Below, in pieces: positions 1-9,234 of a stretch of 32,569 nt of DNA. The notes below the pieces were generated by a model, which ran no database searches, was not told the DNA's origin, and saw only the letters and a list, made by a program, of their open reading frames with translations. This DNA comes from Thermoguttaceae bacterium (lineage in GTDB: Bacteria; Planctomycetota; Planctomycetia; Pirellulales; Thermoguttaceae): positions 1 through 32,569 of the forward strand of contig JARKPK010000176.1 in assembly GCA_029975295.1 (NCBI GenBank). Reading direction: 5' to 3'. The translations under genes were made by a program, and so were the position numbers. Position 1 is the first letter of the stretch, and the number at the start of each line of letters is the position of its first letter.

Positions 1-1025
1 GCCGTTTGCAGATGCGTCGTTCATCGGATGGTCCCTCTAAGACAAAGGTATGTCAAAGAGGGAGGGCCGGGTCGATTCCTACCGACAGAATCACCGACAA
101 GGGGGCGCTTTAAGAAAAGGAGTCGCCAGAAGTGCCGAAACTATCGGCCGTTAGGGGCGGTGAGAAGTCCAACTGCCTGGAATCCCGAACCAAGCGCTCT
201 AAGCCAGGCTGAGCTACGCCCCGAATCGTTTTTGGCCGGTTGTTGGCCACATTAGCCGGGCAACCGTTTCGGCGCCCGACAATCACGCAATCCATGGACG
301 ATCAAATGATCAATAAATGCAAAAGGGGAACTCTTTTTCGCTTGCCGCCGATGCTCGAAGTCGAACAGAGCCCTTTCCTCCGACGACACAATCAAACGGT
401 ATTTCCCGCAAAATAGCGGTTGTCCACCGATCGCCTTGCAGCCCATCAAAAGGCCACATGAGGAGATTGCCCGGCTCGAAATCCGCGAAAAAAAGTGGAC
501 TGTAACGCTTAACAGTCGCACTTCTTCAACGGGCCCGCCGTGACGGCCACCGCCCGGTGCCGACGGGCCAGGAGCATCGCTGGAAGGCTCATCAGCACCG
601 TAAGATGCTAAGACTATCCTGTTCTTATCGCTCCGTCAACGGGGAGGGACCACCCCCGAAACACCGGCGAGGGGCACCGTGGCGATCCCCGCCCCCGTTC
701 CGCAGAACTCGCTGGAACCTTTCATTCCAGCGGCTACGCCCCACCCGAACCGGCACCAGAATAGAACTGCCATGCAAACCAGACGAAGATCAAGACGCCC
801 GGTTCAGACCGCAACCTTTGCGGATCGGCCGGCAAATCAACAGTCGCATCCGTTGCTCAACCCTCCTCGCAGCGTTGCGATGAAACCGCCGGCCGCGAAG
901 AGCCTATAGCCGGAAAGGATCATGTGCCGATTACTGTCCAAACCGCTTTCGTTTGCCAAGCACGGGCGCGGCTTAACCGCGGCGAATCAAGCCCCCAAGA
1001 AACCAAAGCGGCCGCAGCAAGGCAG
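1..1025. other. gene-poor left flank
   Basis: I see no credible protein gene here. The short open frames are arginine- and proline-rich, lack a convincing ribosome binding site and match no family I recognise. The stretch contains a decayed tRNA-Pro (153-223, minus) and a perfect 8-bp stem at 710-732 (CGCTGGAA, 7-nt loop, TTCCAGCG) with no T-run, so its role is unknown. The 1026-2378 gene on the minus strand ends into this region, but I found no clear intrinsic terminator for it. Confidence 0.5.
153..223 (-). pseudogene. degenerate tRNA-Pro (CGG) remnant
   Basis: Read on the minus strand, the 5' half is an almost perfect tRNA-Pro: acceptor CGGGGCG, TA at positions 8-9, D-stem GCTC/GAGC around a loop containing AGCCTGG, then anticodon arm CTTGG with loop TTCGGGA, which places anticodon CGG. 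The 3' half is damaged. The expected CCAAG is replaced by TTCCAGG, which could only pair with a 9-nt loop. The T arm has lost its 5' stem and the TTCGA loop consensus. Only CGCCCC of the 3' acceptor strand survives, and the base opposite C1 is T. The length is about 71 nt instead of about 77. It is most likely a dead tRNA gene or the remains of a recombination event at a tRNA locus. A sequencing error is less likely because several separate positions are affected. Confidence 0.5.
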
Positions 1026-2378
1026 TTATCTGTAGGCCTGGGTCCAGGCGGCCGGGGCCGATTCCCAGTCGGGGCGAAGCTTCGGCCCAATCTTGACGAT
1101 CTTAGCTCGGACGTAAAGGTCGTCGGCCTTCAGGGTATATGAGCCCTCAACGCCTTCGACCGTGTCAAGCACGACGCCGATGCTGTCCGAATAGAGATCG
1201 ATCTTTCGGGCGGGGTTGCGCGGTCCCTTCTCGACTTCGATAGAGCGGCAGGCGGGGTCGTAGTCTTTCTTCGTGCCGATGAACATGATCCGGTAGGCCC
1301 CCTCTTCGCGCACGTCGATCTTCACCGAAAGCGTCTTGCCGTCGAATTGCAAGTCCGCAAAATCCAGACCATTTGACGCGTACATGTCGCCCGCTTGGAT
1401 GGCGGCCATCACGTCTTCGATCGCAAGGTTGGCTGCGCGCACCATGCACCAAGCCTTCGGTGGAGATGTGTATGAATGGCGGTCGTCGCTGCCCATTGCC
1501 AGCAGCAACGGCTGGTCGTGCGCGGCGCGATGCGCGTTGACCACATCCCAGAACTTCTCCGGCTTCCAGCCCTGCGGGTGTCCATCGTAGTCGCCAAAGC
1601 CGTTGTTGTTCAATTCGAACACGCGAATCTGCGGCATCGCGATTAGATCGTTCGGCGAGTAGTCGTAATAGCGCCACAATGGATGGTTGGCCATGAAGAA
1701 ATAGTTCTGCCCAGCATACAGTTCTTGTCCCTTGGCGAAGGTTCGCTCCAAGATTTCCTTCGGCGTTTCGGCAGAGATATACGGAAAAACGTCGCGCACG
1801 TTGATGAAGTTGACGTGCACCTGCTGCCCATTCTCGCAACCGCCCGTTTGTTCGTAGCCGGGAACCATCAGGAACTTGCCGGGTTCGGCAAACATCCGCT
1901 CCAGTTCGGCATAGGGCGTCATGCGCACGTAGGTCTTGTCGCCCACGGTGATCGTTCGCACCGAATCGTTGCCGAATTTTGCGATGGTTTCGTCAACGGT
2001 CTTCTGCGTCAGCTTCGCCCAAGCGGTCTTTGGCGAAATCACCTTCCAAAGCGATGTCTCGTTCTTGAACGGGGCCAGGTCGGACGGCGGGTTCTCGAAC
2101 CCGAAGCCGTCGAAACGAAGCTTTTCCGACTGGAACAGATTGTGGTCGGACGGGCAAATGAAGTCGTAGCCGTGAGACTTGTACCAATCAATAGCCCATT
2201 CCGGAAGCGGCTCGCCGTCGGACCATTGATTGTGCATGTGAAGGTTGCCTTTGAACCATCGCTTAACTTGGGTAGGGGCAGCATGGGCGATTGGGCTGCT
2301 GCCAACCTCGACCACTGCCGCAGCAGCAATCGCCCCGGAAACCTTCAGAAAATCGCGACGCGAAACATTGAATGCCAC
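1026..2378 (-). CDS. Tat-exported PHP-domain metallohydrolase (CehA/McbA-like)
   Basis: This encodes a probable exported metal-dependent hydrolase of the PHP (polymerase and histidinol phosphatase) superfamily; its substrate is unknown. I chose the GTG start at 2378 because AAGGAG lies 9 nt upstream and the product then opens directly with a Tat signal (NVSRRDFLKVSG, hydrophobic alanine stretch, AHA cleavage-like site). The frame stays open upstream to an ATG at 2561, but that would put about 60 arginine-rich residues before the Tat motif. Counting from the GTG, metal-ligand motifs are H47-M-H49 in GNLHMHNQWSDG, D78-H79 in PSDHN, then GYEQTG, ANHPLW and GSDDRH further on, in the usual PHP order. 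The length of 450 aa fits CehA/McbA-like proteins. It diverges from the GH51 gene across a 491-bp gap with two palindromic sites. It could act on phosphoesters or sugar derivatives in the periplasm; that is inference. Confidence 0.88.
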   Translation of the reverse strand: MAFNVSRRDFLKVSGAIAAAAVVEVGSSPIAHAAPTQVKRWFKGNLHMHNQWSDGEPLPEWAIDWYKSHGYDFICPSDHNLFQSEKLRFDGFGFENPPSDLAPFKNETSLWKVISPKTAWAKLTQKTVDETIAKFGNDSVRTITVGDKTYVRMTPYAELERMFAEPGKFLMVPGYEQTGGCENGQQVHVNFINVRDVFPYISAETPKEILERTFAKGQELYAGQNYFFMANHPLWRYYDYSPNDLIAMPQIRVFELNNNGFGDYDGHPQGWKPEKFWDVVNAHRAAHDQPLLLAMGSDDRHSYTSPPKAWCMVRAANLAIEDVMAAIQAGDMYASNGLDFADLQFDGKTLSVKIDVREEGAYRIMFIGTKKDYDPACRSIEVEKGPRNPARKIDLYSDSIGVVLDTVEGVEGSYTLKADDLYVRAKIVKIGPKLRPDWESAPAAWTQAYR

Positions 2379-2592
2379 GGCTACCGGCTCCTTGCTGCTT
2401 TGTCGCAGGAACATGCGACTTTGCGGACGAATCGCCGCCACAAGTTTCCCGCAAGGCGTTGGGCAGGTTTCTTGCGGCGCGAGTTGACTCGGCCCACCAA
2501 GCGCCGCCGGCGCTCTTCGAGCCGTGCCCGCAAACCTAGCACGCCGCAGGTTGTGCGCCAATAGTCTAAGTGTTCCCTCCGGTGATCAACGA

Positions 2593-2619
2593 TGCGCAAT
2601 GTTACAAGATGATTGCGCA
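2593..2619. promoter_or_regulatory. inverted repeat, candidate operator between divergent genes
   Basis: TGCGCAAT and ATTGCGCA form a perfect 8-bp inverted repeat separated by 11 nt. The flanks (CAAC on the left, GTTG on the right) extend the symmetry with a 2-nt offset. It lies between the divergent PHP and GH51 genes, as expected for a dimeric repressor or activator site, although it could also fold as an RNA hairpin. No regulator can be assigned. Confidence 0.4.
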
Positions 2620-2787
2620 GTTGTTGGTTGAAAAGCCCCGGTCGGCCGTGCTACCTTTCGGTTGATGCCGATGGCGAGGCAAAGCGGCGGCGCCAGCCGA
2701 TAGCAATGCAAACCGTGCGAGCAACAGACCGACGCGCGTGGCGAAGCGCCGCCCGGCGCTGGAATCTCAACACCCGGCCGCCTTTTT

Positions 2788-2800
2788 TCTGTTGAACAGA
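2788..2800. promoter_or_regulatory. 13-bp palindrome upstream of GH51 gene
   Basis: TCTGTTGAACAGA is a perfect palindrome around a central G, directly after a run of six T. It is about 70 bp upstream of the arabinofuranosidase start. The position suits an operator, but a 6-bp half-site can occur by chance. Confidence 0.25.
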
Positions 2801-2869
2801 CCAAACCGCATATCCCTCGAACCGATCGACACTCCCTCAAGCGACTCTCGAATGCAAGGACCTACGACG

Positions 2870-5260
2870 ATGCTCCGATGTTCGCTCTCGTTTTCGCTGA
2901 TTCTTGCGTGTTTGGTTATTCGCGGCGCCGGTGCCGGTGAAATCACGTTGACAATTCACCCCGACCGCGTGCTCAATCGCATCGACGAAAAGGTGTACGG
3001 CCATTTCCTCGAGCACATCTATCACTCGTGCAACGGCGGGTTGTGGGGCGAACTGGTTTGGGACCGCAGTTTCGAAGGTGGTGGCGGCGGCCCGGCCTGG
3101 ACGCAGCGCGATGACCTGATCGCCCAAGAGGGCGGCGGCGAGAACGTGCGGCTGCTGTTCGGCGATCCGCAGTGGACCGACTACGAGTTCACCGTTGAGG
3201 CCCGCAAAACCGGCGGCGACGAAGGTTTTCTGATCATTGTTCGCGCGCTGAACAACCGCGAGTTCTATTGGGCCAACCTCGGCGGCTGGGGTAATACCGG
3301 CCACGCGCTGGAACGCGGCGTCAGGGGGCAAGAGCGCTGGGGCATCGTGGGCCGACGGCAGAACGGGCGGATCGAAACCGATCGCTGGTATCGCATTCGC
3401 GCCCGGTGCGAAGGGCCGCGGATCCAGTTCTGGCTCGACGACGACTTGGTGATCGACTACACCGACGACGGTCGCGGGCCGACTCGGGGCCGGGCGGGCG
3501 TGGGCACCTGGCTCACGCAGGCGCAGTTCCGCAACTTCGCTGTCAAGTCGCTCGATGGCAAGAGCCTGCACGAAGGCCTGCCCCCGCTGCCCAAGCAAGA
3601 GCCGGGCGTTGCGCCCGCGTGGCGAACCTTCGGCGGCGCGAAAGCGAGCACGATCACCGGCAATGCGCTCAATGGCGACAAATACCGGCAGATCGTCGCC
3701 ACCGGCGAATGGGCTGGGCTGGCGCAGCGACCGATGGCTGTTCGCAGCGGCGAAGTCTATCGCGGTTCGCTGTGGGCCAAGGGCGAAGCAGCCGGCGAGC
3801 TCGTCGTCCGCATGGTCGCCGGTGAGGCAGTGCTTGCCGAACAAACGCTTCCCGCACCCGGGGCGGAATGGGGCGAATACGCAATCGAATTGAAGCCGAC
3901 TGCCTCGTCCGACGATGCCGAGTTGCAAGTCGGCGTTCGCGGGCCGGGCACGGTCGGGCTCGATCAGGTGAGCCTGATGCCCGAATCGTGGCGGCAGCAG
4001 GGCGGTTTTCGTCCCGACCTGCTCGAAGCCATCAAACAGCTTCGCCCGCCGGTGATCCGTTGGCCGGGCGGCTGTTTCGCTTCGCCCTATCGCTGGAAAG
4101 ACGGCATCGGGCCGCAGCACAAGCGACGCCCGCACCCGATCACCATTTGGGACGACAAAGACGTGAACTCCTTCGGCACCGATGAGTTCATCGCCATGTG
4201 TCGCCGCGTGGGGGCCGAACCGTTGATCGTCGTCAACATCGGCACGCCGCAGTGGAACCGCGGGGTGCGCGGGGTGGACTTCCTCCAAGAGGTGCTCGAC
4301 TGGATCGAGTATTGCAACGGCCCGGCCGATTCGAAATGGGGCAGCGTTCGTGCGGCCAACGGGCATCCCGAACCCTACGGCGTGAAGTATTGGGAGATCG
4401 ACAACGAAACCTGGGCGATGGGCGCCGAAACGTACGCCGAGTGGGTCAATCGTTTTGCCCCGGCAATGCGCAAGGCCGATCCGTCGATCAAGCTGGCCGC
4501 TTGCGGCAGCGCCGGCTACGGCAACGATCGTAACGGCCTGGCTTGGAATCGGGTTCTGATCGAGCAGTGCGCCGATAAGATCGACTACCTAAGCATCCAC
4601 CACTACGAGAATCCGAATCGCTTCGCCGAAGGCCCGCGAGCCTACGAGGCCTTCTTCCGCCGGACGGGCGAGTTGATCGCCGCTTCGAAGAACCCGAATC
4701 TGAAGATCTACGTGTCGGAATGGAACGCGCAGAGCACCGACTGGCGCACCGGGCTGTACTGCGGCGGATTGCTGAACGCCTTCGAGCGATGCGGCGATGT
4801 AGTGGAGATCGGCGGGCCGGCGCTATTCCTGCGGCATGTTTCGGCCACTGCGTGGGACAACGCCTTTATCAACTTCGACCATCGCACTTGGTTTCCCGCG
4901 CCCAACTACGTGGTGATGAAGCTGTGGCGCGACCACTACGCGCCCCAGCGGATCGCGATGGAAGGCGACACCGGGCCGCTCAACGCCGTGGCTACTCGCT
5001 CGGCCGATGGTAAGACGATCGTCTTCAAGGCGGTGAATCCTTCGGAGGTGGTCGCGGCCGTCGTCTTGAAGCTGCCCGAGGGCGTCAAGGTCGAGGCGAA
5101 GCTGGAGTTGGTCGCCCCCGGCGAACTCTCGGCCCGAAACACTCTGACCGACCGCGACGCGGTTCGCCCGAAGTCGGCCGAAGTGCGGCGGGAAGGCTCG
5201 ACGCTGCGTTTCGAGATGCCGCCGATTTCTTGCGGCGTCGTCGAAATTCGCTGCGAGTGA
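2870..5260 (+). CDS. secreted alpha-L-arabinofuranosidase, GH51
   Basis: This is a retaining glycoside hydrolase that removes alpha-L-arabinofuranosyl side chains from arabinan or arabinoxylan. I chose the ATG at 2870 (796 aa) because AAGGA ends 9 nt before it and a signal peptide follows at once (MLRCSLSFSLILACL, cleavage near AGAG). An upstream ATG at 2738 would bury that signal. The first barrel strand is YGHFLEHIYHSCNGGLWGE. It is followed by an inserted concanavalin/DUF1080-like domain (about 75-240) and a CBM4_9-like beta-sandwich (about 255-375). The barrel then resumes with RWPGGCFAS near 396. The candidate acid/base is E513 in WEIDNE and the nucleophile E617 in YVSEWN, both in the GH51 arrangement. 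A beta-sandwich tail ends the protein. The esterase 308 bp downstream on the same strand suggests joint work on decorated hemicellulose. Confidence 0.93.
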   Translation: MLRCSLSFSLILACLVIRGAGAGEITLTIHPDRVLNRIDEKVYGHFLEHIYHSCNGGLWGELVWDRSFEGGGGGPAWTQRDDLIAQEGGGENVRLLFGDPQWTDYEFTVEARKTGGDEGFLIIVRALNNREFYWANLGGWGNTGHALERGVRGQERWGIVGRRQNGRIETDRWYRIRARCEGPRIQFWLDDDLVIDYTDDGRGPTRGRAGVGTWLTQAQFRNFAVKSLDGKSLHEGLPPLPKQEPGVAPAWRTFGGAKASTITGNALNGDKYRQIVATGEWAGLAQRPMAVRSGEVYRGSLWAKGEAAGELVVRMVAGEAVLAEQTLPAPGAEWGEYAIELKPTASSDDAELQVGVRGPGTVGLDQVSLMPESWRQQGGFRPDLLEAIKQLRPPVIRWPGGCFASPYRWKDGIGPQHKRRPHPITIWDDKDVNSFGTDEFIAMCRRVGAEPLIVVNIGTPQWNRGVRGVDFLQEVLDWIEYCNGPADSKWGSVRAANGHPEPYGVKYWEIDNETWAMGAETYAEWVNRFAPAMRKADPSIKLAACGSAGYGNDRNGLAWNRVLIEQCADKIDYLSIHHYENPNRFAEGPRAYEAFFRRTGELIAASKNPNLKIYVSEWNAQSTDWRTGLYCGGLLNAFERCGDVVEIGGPALFLRHVSATAWDNAFINFDHRTWFPAPNYVVMKLWRDHYAPQRIAMEGDTGPLNAVATRSADGKTIVFKAVNPSEVVAAVVLKLPEGVKVEAKLELVAPGELSARNTLTDRDAVRPKSAEVRREGSTLRFEMPPISCGVVEIRCE

Positions 5261-6480
<1,220 letters not shown>

Positions 6481-6591
6481 TCGCCGCCGAGAATGATAGG
6501 GCCTTCCGCCGGCGCAATAATGCCGCGAATCACCGTCTGATGGCCGACCCGCGAAGCCCAACTTGGGAAGCTAGCACGCGGGACGAAACAA

Positions 6592-6620
6592 GGCCGCCGA
6601 TGGCTACCCATCGGCGGGCC
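6592..6620. terminator. GC-rich hairpin between convergent genes
   Basis: A 12-bp stem with one bulged G (CCGCCGATGG, loop CTAC, CCATCGGCGG, closed by two further pairs) lies 112 bp after the esterase stop. The next gene converges from the right. No T-run follows on either strand, so it may slow polymerase or protect mRNA ends instead of acting as a classic intrinsic terminator. Confidence 0.35.
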
Positions 6621-6641
6621 GAATCGGGTGATCCGTTCTAA

Positions 6642-6756
6642 CTTGGTTACGGCATCCGAGAGTGCCGCGAATGCGGCCACAACTTCGTCGCCCGCCACCG
6701 CCTGCGGAGCCTTGTCTAAAGCTCATCTCAGTCTGTTGACGAGCTGAGCCGCAGGC
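6642..6756. other. zinc-knuckle-like coding scrap and long-loop hairpin
   Basis: On the plus strand, 6642-6719 reads as 25 residues ending in a stop, with IRECRECGHNFVARHRL. That resembles the second cysteine pair of a zinc ribbon such as those of NrdR or phage Ogr-type proteins. There is no start codon and a stop lies immediately upstream, so at best it is a gene fragment. Overlapping it, GCCTGCGG (6700-6707) pairs with CCGCAGGC (6749-6756), and an inner AGCTC/GAGCT pair sits within the loop. The rest of 6481-6854 holds no gene that I can support. Confidence 0.2.
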
Positions 6757-6854
6757 ACTCGGGGAACAGCAGCGAACAGAAAGCCCTTTTCGCCCGCCGG
6801 GGCAACAAGGGTGCTTGCCGGGCAATCTTCACCGACGCAACCAGCCGCTCGACG

Positions 6855-8171
6855 TCAAACGAACTTGGTTATGCCGGGCAGCGGGGCGGCATAGCGACCG
6901 TCAGGACTAGGACGAATCGGCGGTTCAATATCCCAATCGTAGCGCGGGAGCGAAAAATCGAGCGTCGACTCCATTGCCTTCTGCCAAGTGATTTCCTGGC
7001 CGGTGTAGCAGACCATTTGTGCCATGATCGCCAGCATCGTGCTGGTGAACATATAGTTGGAATTATTGATCGGATTGCCTGACCGGATGCCGGCGAACAG
7101 TTCGAGGTGCTCGACATCGTACATGCTTTGCTTCGGTCCATCATACTTCCAAGCGTTTTGACCTTCGATGCGCGGCCGCGAGGGCAGCACAGCCCGCCCC
7201 TTCGTGCCGAGGATCGTGTCGCTCGTATCGTTGAAGCACCCTGGGATCGCGCGGCAGTACGCGAAGACCCGCACGCCGTTGGCGTATTCGAAGACGACAG
7301 CATGATGGTCGAACTGGTCGCCATACTCGGGATCGACGCACACCTGCCGGCCTCCCATGCCCCAAGCCTTCACGGGCGGCACGTCGCCCAAGGCCCACGA
7401 GGCTTTATCGAGGCTGTGGATCAATTGTTGTGCGGTCTGATCTCCCGAGAGCCAATTGAAGTGATACCAGTTCTGCATCTGGTATTGCAGTTCAGTCCAC
7501 TCCGGTTGGCGACGGCGAAGGACGTAGGGGTTGGTTAGGTAGTTCTCCTGAATGGCGATGATCGTGCCGATCTGCCCATCGTGAACTCGCTTCATCGCTT
7601 CGCGCACGCCGGGGTCGTAGCGCCAGCACAGGCCGGACACGAGGCTAAGCTTCTTCTGACGAGCGACTTCGGCCGCAGCCATCGCGATTTTCAGCCCTGG
7701 CACGTCGATCGCGTGCGGTTTCTCGCAAAAAACGTGCTTGCCCGCCGCGATAGCTGCCTCGAGGTGCCGCGGATGGAAATGCGAGGCGGCGGCGATGAGT
7801 ACGACATCGACGCCCGCCTCGATCACCTTCTGATAGGCGTCGAACCCGGCAAAACGTCGATCGGCCGGCACGTCAACCTGATCGGGCTTTTGCTGTTTCA
7901 GCCGCGCATACGAATTCTCGACACGTTCGGCAAAAAGATCTCCCATAGCCACCAGGCGCACATCGGCCCCGGCATTCATCGCGTTCAGCGCTGCCCCGCT
8001 CCCGCGACCGCCGCAACCGATCAGCCCGACCTTGATGATTCCCTCGCCCGCTGCGTGGGCCGATCGCTCGATCGACAGGGCCGCCAGCCCGCCGGCGCCC
8101 AACAGGGCAGTCGATTTCAAGAAGTCGCGACGCGAATCTGTCGTCTTAACGTGGCGTGATGTGTTGCTCAT
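6855..8171 (-). CDS. Tat-exported Gfo/Idh/MocA family oxidoreductase
   Basis: The 438-aa product is a probable NAD(P)-binding sugar-modifying enzyme exported already folded. Its start is preceded by GGAGGAAACATC. Residues 13-45 form a Tat signal (DSRRDFLKSTALLGAGG, ending SAHAAGEG). The Rossmann motif follows (VGLIGCGGRGSG, about 48-59), and the family signature EKP appears in FCEKPHAID. The C-terminal alpha/beta domain includes GDQTAQQLIHSLDKASW, typical of the long planctomycete members. It is the last gene of a four-gene unit, 15 bp after the preceding oxidoreductase. Tat export suggests that it keeps a tightly bound cofactor outside the cytoplasm, as known for glucose-fructose oxidoreductase. 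The substrate is unknown; oxidation to or reduction of a keto-sugar, or cofactor-recycling glycoside cleavage, are the reasonable options. Confidence 0.92.
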   Translation of the reverse strand: MSNTSRHVKTTDSRRDFLKSTALLGAGGLAALSIERSAHAAGEGIIKVGLIGCGGRGSGAALNAMNAGADVRLVAMGDLFAERVENSYARLKQQKPDQVDVPADRRFAGFDAYQKVIEAGVDVVLIAAASHFHPRHLEAAIAAGKHVFCEKPHAIDVPGLKIAMAAAEVARQKKLSLVSGLCWRYDPGVREAMKRVHDGQIGTIIAIQENYLTNPYVLRRRQPEWTELQYQMQNWYHFNWLSGDQTAQQLIHSLDKASWALGDVPPVKAWGMGGRQVCVDPEYGDQFDHHAVVFEYANGVRVFAYCRAIPGCFNDTSDTILGTKGRAVLPSRPRIEGQNAWKYDGPKQSMYDVEHLELFAGIRSGNPINNSNYMFTSTMLAIMAQMVCYTGQEITWQKAMESTLDFSLPRYDWDIEPPIRPSPDGRYAAPLPGITKFV

Positions 8172-8186
8172 GATGTTTCCTCCAGA

Positions 8187-9221
8187 TCACGTTGAAGATC
8201 TATTGCGCCGATAGGCGCGATCCGTAAGTTCGGCGATTCGCAGGGCGTTTTCGGGGCCGTTGATCGCCGGCGGGATTCCGCGACGGACGCACTCGGCGAA
8301 GTAGTCGCATTCGGCCGTGTAGGGATTGGTCTTCTCGAACTCCACGGGTTGGAACCGTCGCGCGTCGTCTTTGCTTTGCATCGCATCGTACGCGGCATCG
8401 CCGAGGCCGAAGACGCCCTCCATCAGTCCGCCGTCGCCTTGTCCAATGGTGCCCTCGGTAAGCACCGCGCCCTGCGAACCGTACACTTCGAGCCGCGTGC
8501 GCGAGGCCTCATCGGGAATGCAGTAGAAGCAATCGACCGTTGCGTGAGCGCCCGAGGCGAATTCTAAAAGCGTCGTCGATGCGTCCTCCGAACGGTAATT
8601 ATGCACCAAGTTGCCCGTGAATGCTTCGATCCGCCGCACGGGCCCGGCGAAGTGCATGAGCAGATCGTAGAGGTGCGTGGCCATGTCGATCAGTGCGCCT
8701 CCGCCGCCGGTCTCCGGGGCTTGACGCCAGGCGCCCGCGATCGGGGGATACCAGCACGAAAGCTGGGCCCGCAGATAGACAAGCCGTCCGAGCCGTCCGG
8801 CGTCGATCAATTGCTTGAGCCGAACGTGGGCCCCGTGGAACTTCATCATGAAGCCCTCTTGCAACATCACCCCGTGCCGCGCGCAGCACTCGACCGCGGC
8901 GCGCGTTTCGTCGAATGTGGCCGTCAGCGGCTTCTCGCAAAGGATGTGTTTTCCGGCCGCAGCCGCCAGTTCGATCTGCCGCGCGTGGCACATCACCGGC
9001 GAGGCGATATACACGGCCTCGACCTCGTCGTCGGCAAGCAAAGCGTTCACGTCGTCGTACGAACGCGGAATCCCGAATTCGGCGGCGACGGCGCCCGGGG
9101 CGACGGGGTCCATGACCGCAACAACGCGGCAATGCGTGCTGCCGAGCATGGCGGGAATCGTGCGCCGACGGGCGATTCCTCCCGCACCGATAACGCCAAA
9201 GGCAAGCCGAGTGGCCGTCAT
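8187..9221 (-). CDS. cytoplasmic Gfo/Idh/MocA family oxidoreductase
   Basis: The 344-aa product is an NAD(P)-dependent dehydrogenase for a sugar or cyclitol. A GGAGG sits just upstream of the ATG. There is no signal peptide: the Rossmann motif GVIGAGGIARR begins at residue 9. ILCEKPLTATFDE holds the EKP signature lysine, and the second domain contains GGGALIDMATHLYDLLMHF with the usual D and H of the active site. The start is 13 bp after the aminotransferase stop and the stop is 15 bp before the Tat-exported paralogue, so co-transcription is very likely. The pairing with a DegT aminotransferase recalls pathways in which a dehydrogenase makes a keto-sugar or keto-inositol that is then aminated, or the reverse during breakdown. 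The actual substrate is not visible. Confidence 0.92.
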   Translation of the reverse strand: MTATRLAFGVIGAGGIARRRTIPAMLGSTHCRVVAVMDPVAPGAVAAEFGIPRSYDDVNALLADDEVEAVYIASPVMCHARQIELAAAAGKHILCEKPLTATFDETRAAVECCARHGVMLQEGFMMKFHGAHVRLKQLIDAGRLGRLVYLRAQLSCWYPPIAGAWRQAPETGGGGALIDMATHLYDLLMHFAGPVRRIEAFTGNLVHNYRSEDASTTLLEFASGAHATVDCFYCIPDEASRTRLEVYGSQGAVLTEGTIGQGDGGLMEGVFGLGDAAYDAMQSKDDARRFQPVEFEKTNPYTAECDYFAECVRRGIPPAINGPENALRIAELTDRAYRRNRSST

Positions 9222-9234
9222 CGAATCCTCCGCC

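Noticed and set aside
679-909. 76-codon proline/arginine-rich plus-strand frame
   Set aside because: No ribosome binding site and no similarity I recognise.
2837-4366. 509-codon minus-strand frame opposite GH51
   Set aside because: Shadow of the GH51 gene; no motifs.
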